Source: Catelliglobosispora koreensis DSM 44566
GTDB lineage: Bacteria; Actinomycetota; Actinomycetes; Mycobacteriales; Micromonosporaceae
NCBI RefSeq assembly: GCF_000379685.1
Contig: NZ_KB903272.1
Span: 124,624 to 188,623, forward strand
Direction: 5' to 3'
Length of the DNA stretch: 64,000 nucleotides
Shown: one piece after another, positions 7,717 through 16,298 of the stretch
Position numbering within the stretch: the first letter of the stretch is position 1
Layout of the letters: the number at the start of each line of letters is the position of its first letter
The notes under the pieces: generated by a model
The model's input: the letters and a program-made list of their open reading frames with translations, nothing else
What the model was told of the DNA's origin: nothing
Database searches by the model: none
Made by a program: the position numbers and the translations under genes

Positions 7717-8502
7717 ATGAAGGTAGTGCTTTTCTGCGGTGGGTTCGGGCTGCGGATGCGTGACGGGCAAGGCAGTGCGCCCAAACCGATGTCGATGATC
7801 GGTGACCGGCCGTTGTTGTGGCACGTCATGCGTTACTACGCCCACTTCGGGCACACCGATTTCATTCTTTGCCTGGGGTACGGCGCTGCCGCTGTCAAAG
7901 ACTATTTCCTCAAATACGACGAGACGCTGTCGAACGACTTCACGCTGGCCTCAGGTGGCCGTGAGCTTCAGTTGCACTCCACTGACATCACCGACTGGAA
8001 GATCACGTTCATCGACACCGGGTTGCGGGCTTCTATCGGCGAACGCCTCTCCCGGGTCAAGGCGCACGTCGCTGGTGAAGAAATGTTCCTCGCCAACTAT
8101 GCGGACACTTTGACGGACGCTCCGCTGCCCTCGCTGATCGAACGTTTCGGGGCCTCGGACGCGACCGTCAGCATGCTGGCTGTGCCGCCGCCGTCCACAC
8201 ATCACGTCGTTGATATCGCTGAGGACGGCATCGTCACGGGAGTCCGCGAGTTGCGCGACGGCCAGTGGGAAAACGGCGGCTATTTCGTTATGCGCCAAGG
8301 CATCTTCGACGAGTTGCGCGACGGCGAAGACATGGTGCCGCACGCGTTCTCCCGGCTGGCCGCTCGTGGTGGCCTTCTCGCCCAGCGTTACGACGGGTTC
8401 TGGCGGGCCGCGGACACGTTCAAGGACCGGGCTGAACTGGAAGAGATGTACGACAGGGCACAGAGCCCGTGGATGCTTTGGGACCCGAACCGATGCGGCT
8501 AA
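7717..8502 (+). CDS. Sugar-1-phosphate nucleotidyltransferase, RfbF-like
   Basis: A 261-residue protein resembling glucose-1-phosphate cytidylyltransferase. It has the N-terminal loop FCGGFGLRMRDG (GTR of the usual signature is GLR here), then PKPMSMIGDRPLLWHVMRYY, CLGYGAAAVKDYF, and the sugar/metal region MFLANYADTLTD. ENGGYFVMRQGIFD is the family's second active-site strand. It would make an NDP-sugar (CDP-glucose in close relatives) for the adjacent methyltransferase. The stop overlaps the PIG-L start by 10 nt. The altered GTR triplet means the nucleotide preference should not be assumed. Confidence 0.8.
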   Translation: MKVVLFCGGFGLRMRDGQGSAPKPMSMIGDRPLLWHVMRYYAHFGHTDFILCLGYGAAAVKDYFLKYDETLSNDFTLASGGRELQLHSTDITDWKITFIDTGLRASIGERLSRVKAHVAGEEMFLANYADTLTDAPLPSLIERFGASDATVSMLAVPPPSTHHVVDIAEDGIVTGVRELRDGQWENGGYFVMRQGIFDELRDGEDMVPHAFSRLAARGGLLAQRYDGFWRAADTFKDRAELEEMYDRAQSPWMLWDPNRCG

Positions 8503-9122
8503 ACCTGTCCGGCGTGGAGCGCGTCGTCGTTCTCGGCGCGCACTGCGACGACATCGAGATCGCGGCCGGGGCAACATTGCTTTCCCTGGCGTCGCCTTCT
8601 TTGAGAGTGCACTACGTCGTGTGCGCGGGCGCTCCGGCACGGCAAGCCGAAGCGGTCACCGCCGCGCACGCGTTCCTTCCCGGGGCGCAGCTTTCCTTTG
8701 CCCTGCACGACTTGCCCGATGGGCGGCTGCCCGGCCACTGGAGCGAGGTCAAGCAGATCATCCAGGACGCGGCGTCCACTTTGGACGCCGATCTGGTGCT
8801 GTCGCCGTGGCGTGGAGATTTTCATCAAGACCACCGCTTGCTGGGCGAACTAGCCCCGACAGCGTTCCGCAACGCCTTGCACCTTCAATACGAGATCCCC
8901 AAGTGGGACGGTGACTTGGGACGGCCGTCTTTCTACATTCCGGTGAGCCGCGAGCTCGCGGAACGCAAAGTCGAGCTGCTCAACAAGTGCTTCCCCTCGC
9001 AGCACTCACGCGACTGGTGGACCGACGAAACGTTCCTGAGCCTGATGAAGCTGCGGGGCATCGAGTGCCGCTCGCCTTATGCCGAGGCGTTCCACGTCAA
9101 TAAAGCGGTCGTCTCGATCTGA
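8493..9122 (+). CDS. PIG-L/LmbE family N-acetylsugar deacetylase
   Basis: A 209-residue zinc deacetylase of the PIG-L/LmbE family. The metal site is VLGAHCDDIEIAAG (AHxDDxE, His17, Asp19, Asp20, Glu22), with the second His motif in DFHQDHRLLGE. Such enzymes remove an N-acetyl group from GlcNAc-type sugars on lipids, mycothiol precursors or antibiotics. I use ATG 8493, which overlaps the nucleotidyltransferase stop, rather than an in-frame GTG at 8469 that lies deep in that gene. Context suggests a deacetylation step in the same surface or modified sugar pathway. Confidence 0.85.
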   Translation: MRLNLSGVERVVVLGAHCDDIEIAAGATLLSLASPSLRVHYVVCAGAPARQAEAVTAAHAFLPGAQLSFALHDLPDGRLPGHWSEVKQIIQDAASTLDADLVLSPWRGDFHQDHRLLGELAPTAFRNALHLQYEIPKWDGDLGRPSFYIPVSRELAERKVELLNKCFPSQHSRDWWTDETFLSLMKLRGIECRSPYAEAFHVNKAVVSI

Positions 9123-9143
9123 CGCAGTGGTTAGCATGCCGCC

Positions 9144-10043
9144 ATGCTCACGATCAGGCAGGCTGTTTCCGACGCGGACTACAGCGCATACCGCGAGGTC
9201 CGCATCGCTTTGGAGCCGGGACAGCGCATCCCGACTATCGAGGACCTGCGTTCGTTTGAACGCCCGGGACGCCACACCGTGCTCGCTGAAGTTGACGGGC
9301 AGGTGGTCGGCTGTGGCATCGCCGACCGGTCCGACTCGGTGGGCCGTGCCCACGTACAGCCCCGGATCGCGCCGCAGTTCCAGCGCCGTGGCTACGGTAC
9401 AGAACTGCTTTACAAGCTCTGTGAATTGGCTGAGCCGCTGGGCTTTCCCACCGCTGGCGCGCTAGCCGACGATCCGGGTTCGGTGGCCTTCGGGCTGCGG
9501 CACGGCTTCACCGAGGTCGACCGTCAGGTGGAACAAGTTCGCCCGATCGAGGACGAGCTACCGGTGTCGGCTCCAGACGGTGTCGAGATCGTCAGCATCG
9601 CCCAGCGACCCGAGCTTTGGCTCCCGGCCTATGACGCCGTTGGTGCGCCCGGGTTCGCCGACATGGCCGCGTCCCGTGAAGTCAAAATCTCCCGTGAGCA
9701 ATGGGAAAAGTACGAGATGAACGAACCCGCCGCGACCTTCCTCGCGTTACGGGGCGAGAGCATCATCGGCGTCGCGTCACTGCTTACCGATGAAGACAAT
9801 CCCGCGCGCGCCGAACACGGCCTAACCGCGGTCGTGCGCGAGGAACGCGGACGGGGCATCGCCTCCGCCCTCAAACGCCAATGCCTGCACTGGGCGGCCA
9901 GTAACGGCATCAGCGAGGTCTACACCTGGACGCAGCAATACAACGAAGACATGCGCCGTCTCAACGAACGCCTTGGCTTCAGTTATGGACTGGTCAGTGT
10001 GACGCTGGAGGCTCCGCTGCCACTTCTTCGTCGTCCTTCTTAG
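9144..10043 (+). CDS. Tandem-domain GNAT N-acetyltransferase
   Basis: A 299-residue protein with two GNAT domains. The N-terminal domain has a pyrophosphate loop IAPQFQRRGYGTELLYKLC (Q/R-x-x-G-x-G) and FGLRHGFTEVDR. The C-terminal domain has VVREERGRGIASALKRQ and NERLGFSYG. The two-domain layout is seen in actinobacterial acetyltransferases such as MshD, but I see no residue that fixes the substrate. It begins 21 nt after the PIG-L gene. The last 50 nt overlap the convergent coiled-coil gene. Confidence 0.8.
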   Translation: MLTIRQAVSDADYSAYREVRIALEPGQRIPTIEDLRSFERPGRHTVLAEVDGQVVGCGIADRSDSVGRAHVQPRIAPQFQRRGYGTELLYKLCELAEPLGFPTAGALADDPGSVAFGLRHGFTEVDRQVEQVRPIEDELPVSAPDGVEIVSIAQRPELWLPAYDAVGAPGFADMAASREVKISREQWEKYEMNEPAATFLALRGESIIGVASLLTDEDNPARAEHGLTAVVREERGRGIASALKRQCLHWAASNGISEVYTWTQQYNEDMRRLNERLGFSYGLVSVTLEAPLPLLRRPS

Positions 10044-11358
10044 CCTTAGCTTCGGCCTCGGCTTCGGCTTCGGCTTCGGCCTTGTCCTCGGCTGACTTGA
10101 CGATCTGCTGCTCGGCGGTGGGCACGGAAGCGGTCGCGCGAATGGTGCCTGTCTCCGGCTCAGCGACTTCGGCAGGGCCGTCGTTGTCTTCCTCAGACGT
10201 GGGGGCGTCGTCCTCGGCAGCGGCTGGCTCAACCGGCCGCTGCAGCTCGGCGCGGTGACGCTCGGCGTCTTCGGCATCCTTTTGCGCCTTGCCCAGCCGG
10301 CTGACCTCGGTGGCCAGCTGCGCACGCAGCTCGGTGATGCGCTGCTCTAGCTGGCGCAAACCTTCCTGCGCGGCCGAAATCGCTTGCTGCGTCTCAGAAA
10401 GCTCCTGTTGCGCGGTCGCCGCGGCGGCGCGCTCCTGGTCGGCGAGCTGCTTGGCGGTGGCGAGGTCCTCTTGACCCTGAGCGTTGGTCTGCGCGACGAG
10501 CTGCTGTGCGGCAGCAGCGAGACGCTCGGCTTCTGCCTTCGCCGTGGCGACCAATTGCTCGGCTTCTTGCTGCGCCGTGGCAACGCGGTGGCGGGCCTCG
10601 GCCTCGGCGCGGGCCAGCCTGTTCTGCGCGTTGGTCGCGACTTGTTCCATCTCGGCCATCGCGGTCGCCATGTTCTGGTCGGCCTCAGCCTTGCGCTTGG
10701 CGATTTCTTCCTCAGCCTCGGCGCGCAACGTCGTGATGTCTTTCTCGGCCTGCATTCTGCGCCCAGCGACCTCATTGGCGGCAAGCGTCTTGAGGGCCTG
10801 CGCCTCCTGCTGCGCGTGCGCGAGCAAGTCGCGTGCTTCGGCCCGCATCCGTTGCGTCTCTTCAGCAACGGCCAGCCTGCGCTGCTCGTCAGACTTCTGC
10901 TCTTCTTTGCGGCGTGAGGCCAGAGCCACGTCGAAGTCGCGCACAGCGAGCGCCGTGCGCTCGCGGGCGTCAGCCAGCAGCCGCTCGGCTTCACTGCGCT
11001 GATCGTGGATCTCCTGCTGCGCCTGCGCGATGATCTCGGAGGCCTGATCTTCAGCCAGCGCCAGGATCTGCTCGACGCGACCACCCAGGTGGCGGAACGA
11101 GACCCTCGACGGGACTGCCCGGCGGTGAGCGTCGGCAAGCTCGGTCTGAAGCTGCTGCACCTGACCAGCGAGCGCCTGCAACTGCGCGAACGTCTGATCA
11201 CGTTCGGCAGCGAGATTCGCTATGTCTGACTCAACCTGAGTGACATACCGATCTACCTGACGCTTGTCGTAGCCGCGGAGGGCGACGTCGAAACTGGGTT
11301 CAGATGCCACGCCCTCGCCGAGCGCAAAGATGTCTCCGCCATGTGACATGCCGTCCAT
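9994..11358 (-). CDS. FilP/DivIVA-like coiled-coil protein (second paralog)
   Basis: A protein of about 454 residues that is almost entirely coiled coil. The N-terminus has a DivIVA-like segment PSFDVALRGYDKRQVDRYVT, then LGGRVEQILALAEDQASEI, which matches FilP and the downstream-named paralog at 11428. Long Ala/Glu/Arg heptad stretches follow, then an acidic tail with an Ala-Glu simple repeat. It is probably an intermediate-filament-like or polar-growth scaffold. Start choices are ATG 11358 or ATG 11349; the frame is open further but that part is the terminator hairpin. Its start lies directly after the terminator of the upstream paralog, so expression must come from readthrough or a promoter inside that gene. 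The 3' end overlaps the GNAT gene by 50 nt. Confidence 0.75.
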   Translation of the reverse strand: MDGMSHGGDIFALGEGVASEPSFDVALRGYDKRQVDRYVTQVESDIANLAAERDQTFAQLQALAGQVQQLQTELADAHRRAVPSRVSFRHLGGRVEQILALAEDQASEIIAQAQQEIHDQRSEAERLLADARERTALAVRDFDVALASRRKEEQKSDEQRRLAVAEETQRMRAEARDLLAHAQQEAQALKTLAANEVAGRRMQAEKDITTLRAEAEEEIAKRKAEADQNMATAMAEMEQVATNAQNRLARAEAEARHRVATAQQEAEQLVATAKAEAERLAAAAQQLVAQTNAQGQEDLATAKQLADQERAAAATAQQELSETQQAISAAQEGLRQLEQRITELRAQLATEVSRLGKAQKDAEDAERHRAELQRPVEPAAAEDDAPTSEEDNDGPAEVAEPETGTIRATASVPTAEQQIVKSAEDKAEAEAEAEAEAKAKKDDEEVAAEPPASH

Positions 11359-11365
11359 CTTCACA

Positions 11366-11417
11366 TAAAAAGACCTGGTCCGCCTGAGCAGGGTGTCAGG
11401 CAGGAACCAGGTCTTTT
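11366..11417. terminator. Bidirectional intrinsic terminator between filP paralogs
   Basis: Perfect 12-bp arms aaaagacctggt (11368-11379) and accaggtctttt (11406-11417) enclose a second perfect stem gcctga/tcaggc. On the minus strand the hairpin ends in a run of T and lies 10 nt after the upstream paralog's TAA. The other side also carries T, so it would work in both directions. It is the clearest factor-independent terminator in the window. Confidence 0.85.
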
Positions 11418-11427
11418 GAATCAACGC

Positions 11428-12642
11428 TTACTTAGCGTCGCCTTTGCCCTTGTCAGCAGCAGGTGCACCAGGGACGATGCCAGCCAGGCCGGACAGCATC
11501 TGTCCAAGCTGGGCAGTCACGGCGTCCTTCTGGCGGGTCAGGTCCTCGACCTCACGGCGGGCCGCGCTGGTGGTCAGCTCGGCTTCGTTCCTCGCCTCGC
11601 TCACCAGACGGTGGGCCTCGGCCTTGGCGTCGTTGACCATCTTCTCGGCGGAGCTGCGTGCCTTGTCGACCGTGTCGGTCGCGGTGCGCTCGGACTCGAT
11701 GCGGCGAGCCTCGGCCCGCTGTTCGATCTCCTTCGCGCGGTCTTCGGCGGCACGTGCCCGCTCCTCGGCTTCGCCGACGAGCTTCTGCGTGGCGGCGACA
11801 GCGGCGGAGTGCCGCTGGCCCTCTTCGCGCTCGGCCTTCTCGCGGCGCTCCGCGAGCTCGAGAGCAAGGGCCTGCAAGTCCTTGTCCCGCTTGTCGCGAG
11901 CGTCAGCGAGCAATTTGGACGCTTCGGCGCGCTTCTCCTCGGCCTCACGGGCCGCCTTGGCGCGCAGCTGGGTGATCTCACGCTCAGCGGTCGCCCGCAG
12001 CGTGGCAACTTCCCGTTCGACCGTCGCCTTGAGCTCAGCCACCTCGTGTGACGTCGCGGTGCGCAGCTGCTTGGTCTCGCGGTCGGCGTCGGCACGCAGG
12101 GTGTCGGCCTCACGACGAGCCTGAACGCGAACCTCGGCCGCCTCGCGCTCCGCCGCGGTGCGCAGGTTGCCCGCCTCGCGTTCGGCGGTTGCCTTCATCG
12201 CGGCCGCTTCGGCACGCGCCTTGTCGGTGATCTCACGGGCCTCGAGCCGGGCCCCGGACAGAATGCCCTCGGACTCGCGCTTGGACTCACCGCGGTGATC
12301 GTTGGCCTGTTCCTCCGCGAGGCGAAGGATTTGCTCGACGCGAGTGCCGAGACCCGACAGGGTCGGACGGCTGTTCTCCTCAAGCTGCTTGCTGGCATCG
12401 GTGAGCTTCTGCTCCACCGAGGCGAGCCGCTGCTCCGCCTGACGCAGTCGCCGCTGAGCATCGTTCATCCGGTGCTCAGCCTCATTGCGTGCCTGCTCGG
12501 ACTGAGCGAGCTGGGCGTTCAGCCGGTCAAGATAAGTCTTGACCTGTTCACGGTCGAAGCCCCGCAGCACGACCGTGAAGTCGTGCTGGGTGCCTGAACT
12601 TTCAAAGAAATCCATGTTGGGGGAAGTTTGCTGCTGGGGCAT
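11428..12642 (-). CDS. filP: FilP-like coiled-coil cytoskeletal protein
   Basis: A 404-residue coiled-coil protein. N-terminal HDFTVVLRGFDREQVKTYLD is the DivIVA/FilP start motif. LSGLGTRVEQILRLAEEQA at about residues 85 to 105 and the C-terminal EVEDLTRQKDAVTAQLGQML match FilP of Streptomyces, an intermediate-filament-like protein that works with DivIVA and Scy at growing tips. The middle is heptad-rich Ala/Glu/Arg with no globular domain. ATG 12642 is preferred over ATG 12615. The upstream in-frame extension crosses the intergenic gap and is not coding. The gene lies 79 bp after ccr and ends at a strong terminator. The symbol is by similarity. Confidence 0.75.
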   Translation of the reverse strand: MPQQQTSPNMDFFESSGTQHDFTVVLRGFDREQVKTYLDRLNAQLAQSEQARNEAEHRMNDAQRRLRQAEQRLASVEQKLTDASKQLEENSRPTLSGLGTRVEQILRLAEEQANDHRGESKRESEGILSGARLEAREITDKARAEAAAMKATAEREAGNLRTAAEREAAEVRVQARREADTLRADADRETKQLRTATSHEVAELKATVEREVATLRATAEREITQLRAKAAREAEEKRAEASKLLADARDKRDKDLQALALELAERREKAEREEGQRHSAAVAATQKLVGEAEERARAAEDRAKEIEQRAEARRIESERTATDTVDKARSSAEKMVNDAKAEAHRLVSEARNEAELTTSAARREVEDLTRQKDAVTAQLGQMLSGLAGIVPGAPAADKGKGDAK

Positions 12643-12721
12643 TGGCACATACTCCCAGATACACCCGGGTCTTTCGCAATAGCACCGGGCCAGTTTTGCG
12701 CCGGGAATCTGTGCCGATGCT

Positions 12722-14077
12722 CTACACTCCGCTGAATCTCTTGATCGCTGAAAGGTGCTGCGCCCGCTTCTGCGGATTACGCACACCGAGGCCCTCTTGC
12801 GGGGCAAGGCACAGAACGCCGACTTTGCCTTGGTGCGTATTGCGATGCACCTCGTAAGCGGCCTGTCCCGTCTCGGCGAGCGGGAAACTCTTAGATAGAG
12901 TCGGGTGGATTTGACCAAGATCAATCAACCGGTTCGCTTCCCAAGCTTCGCGATAGTTGGCGAAATGGCTGCCGATAATCCGTTTGAGTGACATCCACAA
13001 GTAACGGTTGTCGTACTGGTGTTCATAGCCGCTAGTGGACGCGCACGTGACGATCGTGCCGCCCTTCTTGGCGACGAAAACGCTGGCACCAAAGGTTTCC
13101 CGGCCCGGGTGCTCGAAGACGATGTCCGGATCTTCGCCACCGGTGAGCTCGCGGATCCTTGCGCCAAAACGTTTCCACTCGGACGGGTCTTGATTGTGCT
13201 CGTCGGCCCAGAACTTGTAGCCCTCAGCCGCGCGGTCGATGACCAGCTCAGCGCCCATGGCCCGGCACAGGTCAGCTTTGTCCTGACTGGACACAACGCA
13301 GACCGGAATCGCGCCACCGTTGAGCGCCATCTGGGTGGCGTAGGACCCGAGGCCACCGCTGGCACCCCAGATCAGCACGACATCGCCCTGCTTCATGTTG
13401 GCGCCGTTGTGTGACACCAGCTGCCGGTAGGCGGTGGAGTTCACGAGGCCTGGGCTCGCCGCCTCTTCCCAGGTCAGGTGACCTGGCTTGGGCATGAGCT
13501 GGTTGGCCTTCACGATCGCGAGCTGCGCCAGCCCGCCGAAGTTGGTTTCGAAGCCCCAGATCCGCTGCTGCGGGTCGAGCATCGTGTCGTCATGCCCGGC
13601 CGCGTCTTCAAGTTCGACGCTCAGACAGTGCGCCACGACCTGGTCGCCGGCTTTCCACTTGCTGACGCCGACGCCAACCTGGAGCACCACGCCGGCCGCG
13701 TCCGAACCAACCACGTGGTAGGGCAGATCGTGCCGTTTGGCCAGGGGAGAGGAATTGCCGTACCGCTTAAGGAAGCCGAACGTCGACATAGGCTCGAAGA
13801 TCGACGTCCAGACGGTGTTGTAGTTGACCGCACTCGCCATGACGGCGATCAGCGCTTCGCCTGGCCCCAGCTCTGGGGTAGGCACCTCCTGCAAGTGCAG
13901 TGCCTTGCGAGGATCTTTTTCCCGCGTCGGAAGGCCATCGAACATGGCTGTCTCCTCAGCGCGCACCACCATTCCCTGGTAGCTGCTGGGGACATCGATG
14001 TCAGAGAGCTTTCGCAGCTCAGCAGCTGGGTCTGCGGCGTTTTCCGCCTGCATGATCACGTCGAGGATTGCGTCCAT
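12722..14077 (-). CDS. ccrA: Crotonyl-CoA carboxylase/reductase
   Basis: A 451-residue medium-chain dehydrogenase/reductase that reduces crotonyl-CoA with NADPH and, with CO2, makes (2S)-ethylmalonyl-CoA. Without CO2 it gives butyryl-CoA. It has the CCR hallmarks ASAVNYNTVWTSIFEP (CO2-pocket Asn at about 85 to 87), IWGFETNFGGLAQ (Phe/Glu pair at 176/177), the NADPH loop LIWGASGGLGSYATQ, and IIGSHFANYREA with the conserved His. It supplies extender units for polyketides and the ethylmalonyl-CoA pathway. It is divergent from the dioxygenase at 14174. The thiolase, epimerase, MeaB and IcmA genes nearby act on the same acyl-CoA pool. Confidence 0.95.
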   Translation of the reverse strand: MDAILDVIMQAENAADPAAELRKLSDIDVPSSYQGMVVRAEETAMFDGLPTREKDPRKALHLQEVPTPELGPGEALIAVMASAVNYNTVWTSIFEPMSTFGFLKRYGNSSPLAKRHDLPYHVVGSDAAGVVLQVGVGVSKWKAGDQVVAHCLSVELEDAAGHDDTMLDPQQRIWGFETNFGGLAQLAIVKANQLMPKPGHLTWEEAASPGLVNSTAYRQLVSHNGANMKQGDVVLIWGASGGLGSYATQMALNGGAIPVCVVSSQDKADLCRAMGAELVIDRAAEGYKFWADEHNQDPSEWKRFGARIRELTGGEDPDIVFEHPGRETFGASVFVAKKGGTIVTCASTSGYEHQYDNRYLWMSLKRIIGSHFANYREAWEANRLIDLGQIHPTLSKSFPLAETGQAAYEVHRNTHQGKVGVLCLAPQEGLGVRNPQKRAQHLSAIKRFSGV

Positions 14078-14173
14078 GAGCCGGACGTTACTTAACGGTA
14101 GTAAATGTGGGGAACGGATCTGTGAAAAAGTCCACCTGTGCGGTCAGGTAGCTGACAGCGTTCCTGCGGCCGG

Positions 14174-15061
14174 ATGACCAGAGTGTTGCCCGTGACTGTC
14201 GTGTACTTTGACTCGCCCCTTACTGACGATGAACGCCGGGCCCGGCTGTTTTCCGGTGACATCTTCGTCTTCAGCGCCACCCCCGGCACGAAAGCGCTGG
14301 TGGAATTCGCGCGGGGCATGGCTGAAGAGGCGTTCGCGCCACACTTCCCGCCGGACGCGCAACACCAGATGGGCGCGCAGGAGTATGTCGACGTCCTCGC
14401 CCGTCTCAAGCCGGCGTTCATCAATCACCCCCGATGTAAGGAACTCCTCCGGCAGATCTTCGAAGACCTCGGTGTCGATGTCGGGCAGACGCACTTTGAC
14501 GTCCCCCGCCTGCGCACGATGACCAGTGACTACCTCAACGCCGGGCTGACCTACCAGTTCCACGCGCACCGCGACACCTGGTTCTCGGCGCCGTTCTGCC
14601 AGCTCAACTGGTGGCTGCCGGTCTATGAGGTGGCCGAGTCCAACGTGATGGCGTTCCACCCCGCCTACTTTGGGCAGCCGGTGAAGAACAGCTCGGCTGG
14701 ATACGACTACGGCGAATGGGTCGCCAACGGCAGGCAGATGGCCGCGGCACAGGTCGACATGGACACGCGGGAACAGCCCAAGGCGCTTGAGGAGATCAAC
14801 CCCGAGCCGGAGATCCGGGTCGTGATGCCGCCCGGCGGATTCATGATCTTCTCCGGGGCGCAATTGCACTCGACCGTGCCCAACCATTCTGGACAGACAC
14901 GATTCTCTATCGATTTCCGGACCGTTCACCGGGCTGATGTACAGGGCCGGGGCGGGGCGCGAAACGTCGATTCCGCTTGCACTGGAACGAATTTGGGCGA
15001 CTTCCTGCGGGCCACCGACTTGACCCAGTTGCCGGCCGATCTTATCGAGAGTTACGCCTGA
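14174..15061 (+). CDS. Putative Fe(II)/2-oxoglutarate-dependent dioxygenase
   Basis: A 295-residue soluble protein of a family I cannot name. The sequence shows the 2-His-1-carboxylate pattern: an HxD in YQFHAHRDTWFS, a distal His in FSGAQLHSTVPNHSG, and an Arg shortly after (QTRFSIDFRTV), which is where the 2-oxoglutarate-binding Arg sits. A conserved-looking aromatic segment CQLNWWLPVYE lies between. The length and spacing fit the phytanoyl-CoA/JBP-like dioxygenase fold. It is divergent from ccr with 96 bp between the starts, so they may share control. The substrate is unknown; assignment is by motif only. Confidence 0.6.
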   Translation: MTRVLPVTVVYFDSPLTDDERRARLFSGDIFVFSATPGTKALVEFARGMAEEAFAPHFPPDAQHQMGAQEYVDVLARLKPAFINHPRCKELLRQIFEDLGVDVGQTHFDVPRLRTMTSDYLNAGLTYQFHAHRDTWFSAPFCQLNWWLPVYEVAESNVMAFHPAYFGQPVKNSSAGYDYGEWVANGRQMAAAQVDMDTREQPKALEEINPEPEIRVVMPPGGFMIFSGAQLHSTVPNHSGQTRFSIDFRTVHRADVQGRGGARNVDSACTGTNLGDFLRATDLTQLPADLIESYA

Positions 15062-15115
15062 GTGAGCGACGGCAGGGGTGGCGGGAAACGCTGAGCTTGA
15101 GAATACTTCCCGAAC

Positions 15116-16063
15116 ATGGAGTCTGTGCGTGCGGAGACTCTGCGCCGCGATTTAGCTCATGCGGTGCGGACTGGGCCCTTTTCGGCCGTGCTGCACCTCG
15201 CCATAGAAGCAAGCGGTCTGCGGCTGGAAGAGATCCAGGAACGGCTTAACGCCCAGGGGATCTCGGTCAGCCTCACGACTTTGAGTTATTGGCGACGGGG
15301 GAGAAGCCGGCCCGAGCGGCCGGATTCATTGCGCGCGGTGCGGCTGATGGAAGACATCTTGTCGTTGCCCGCCGATGCGCTGACCTCGCAGTTGGGGCCG
15401 CGAAGACCCAGGGGCCGCTGGCTTAGCCATCCGCCCGGATTCCTTGACATCGACCGGCTTTTCGAAGATCCGGCCAGCGCCAGCGTCGAGAAGATGCTCG
15501 GCGAGCTCGACAACCGGATGAATCAGGAACTCACGAGGGTCAGCCTGCATGACCTTTACGTCGTGGGGGCGAACCGGCAGGAGATCAGCCTGACCACACG
15601 CCAGGTGCTAAGGGCCAATGTGGACCGAGTCTCGCGAGCGGTGGGAGTTTTCCGCACAGACGACTTGAGCCAGCCGCAGATGCGGATCAACACCATCCGC
15701 AATTGCCGCACCGGCCGCATTAGAGCCGATGTGGACAGTGGCCTGCTCGCGGCGGAGCTGATCTTCGACCGGGTGCTCTCGGTCGGGGAAACCGCGGTCG
15801 TCGAGTATGAGATTCTCACCGCTTCCGAGCAGCCCACCGACAACTACTACCGGGCTTTCGCCAGCCCCGTCGGTGAATTTGTGTGCCAGGTGCAGTTTGA
15901 CCCGACGGCGGTTCCGGCCCGCTGCTATCGCTTTGAGAAACGCTCCGTCGCAGCGCCGGAACAGGGCGTCCGCGAGATTTGGATCGGCAACACCCATGGC
16001 GCTCACGTCGTGGCTAACGAGGTGCCGCCGGGCATCGTCGGTATGCGATGGGAATGGCAGTGA
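15116..16063 (+). CDS. XRE-like HTH protein with uncharacterised C-terminal domain
   Basis: A 315-residue protein. Residues 25 to 75 look like a helix-turn-helix (LRLEEIQERLNAQGI, then TTLSYWRRGRSRPERPDSL), in which the usual XRE recognition helix reads as a cue for spacing and repeat of scaffolding Arg. The remaining 230 residues form a beta-rich domain I do not recognise (for example IRNCRTGRIRADVDSGLLAA and HVVANEVPPGIVGMRWEW). It lacks membrane segments. The gene stands alone between the dioxygenase and the convergent epimerase. A sensor or transcription factor role is inferred from the HTH. Confidence 0.6.
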   Translation: MESVRAETLRRDLAHAVRTGPFSAVLHLAIEASGLRLEEIQERLNAQGISVSLTTLSYWRRGRSRPERPDSLRAVRLMEDILSLPADALTSQLGPRRPRGRWLSHPPGFLDIDRLFEDPASASVEKMLGELDNRMNQELTRVSLHDLYVVGANRQEISLTTRQVLRANVDRVSRAVGVFRTDDLSQPQMRINTIRNCRTGRIRADVDSGLLAAELIFDRVLSVGETAVVEYEILTASEQPTDNYYRAFASPVGEFVCQVQFDPTAVPARCYRFEKRSVAAPEQGVREIWIGNTHGAHVVANEVPPGIVGMRWEWQ

Positions 16064-16120
16064 GTGGCCTGAGCCTGCGGATGCTGGCAAATGCCAGATC
16101 CGTTGACCACTCACTGCCAT
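16054..16120. repeat. Hairpin overlapping the stop of the HTH gene
   Basis: Perfect 14-bp arms at 16054-16067 and 16107-16120 (atggcagtgagtgg and its complement) span the TGA stop at 16061. An inner perfect stem ctggca/tgccag lies at 16084-16097. There is no T-tract, so it may be an actinobacterial-type terminator or an mRNA 3' stabiliser. Confidence 0.6.
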
Positions 16121-16262
16121 AGCCGCGCTCCTCCCCAGGAACGATGCTGTGTTGTTGGGGGTTCATCCGCCTCCCAGCCGGGCTCAGTCAGCTCCGGCCG
16201 GAAGGGGCGTTGTTATGACAGTAAGTCGCTAAATCCATGCCCCGATAGATCGCTTAACAGGT

Positions 16263-16278
16263 CAGCGAGCATTCGCTG
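16263..16278. terminator. Possible weak terminator between convergent genes
   Basis: Stem cagcga/tcgctg with a 4-nt loop, followed on the plus strand by tttaaaactgttt. It lies between the HTH gene and the epimerase. The stem is short and the support is weak. The rest of 16121-16298 shows no gene or tRNA. Confidence 0.35.
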
Positions 16279-16298
16279 TTTAAAACTGTTTATGAGAC

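Noticed and set aside
10384-12124. Long plus-strand ORFs opposite the two FilP-like genes
   Set aside because: They are antisense shadows of Ala/Glu/Arg coiled-coil codons and carry Leu/Ser-rich nonsense.
16121-16298. tRNA or cobalamin riboswitch in the gap before the epimerase
   Set aside because: No acceptor stem or T-loop consensus fits, and the B12-box sequence is absent.
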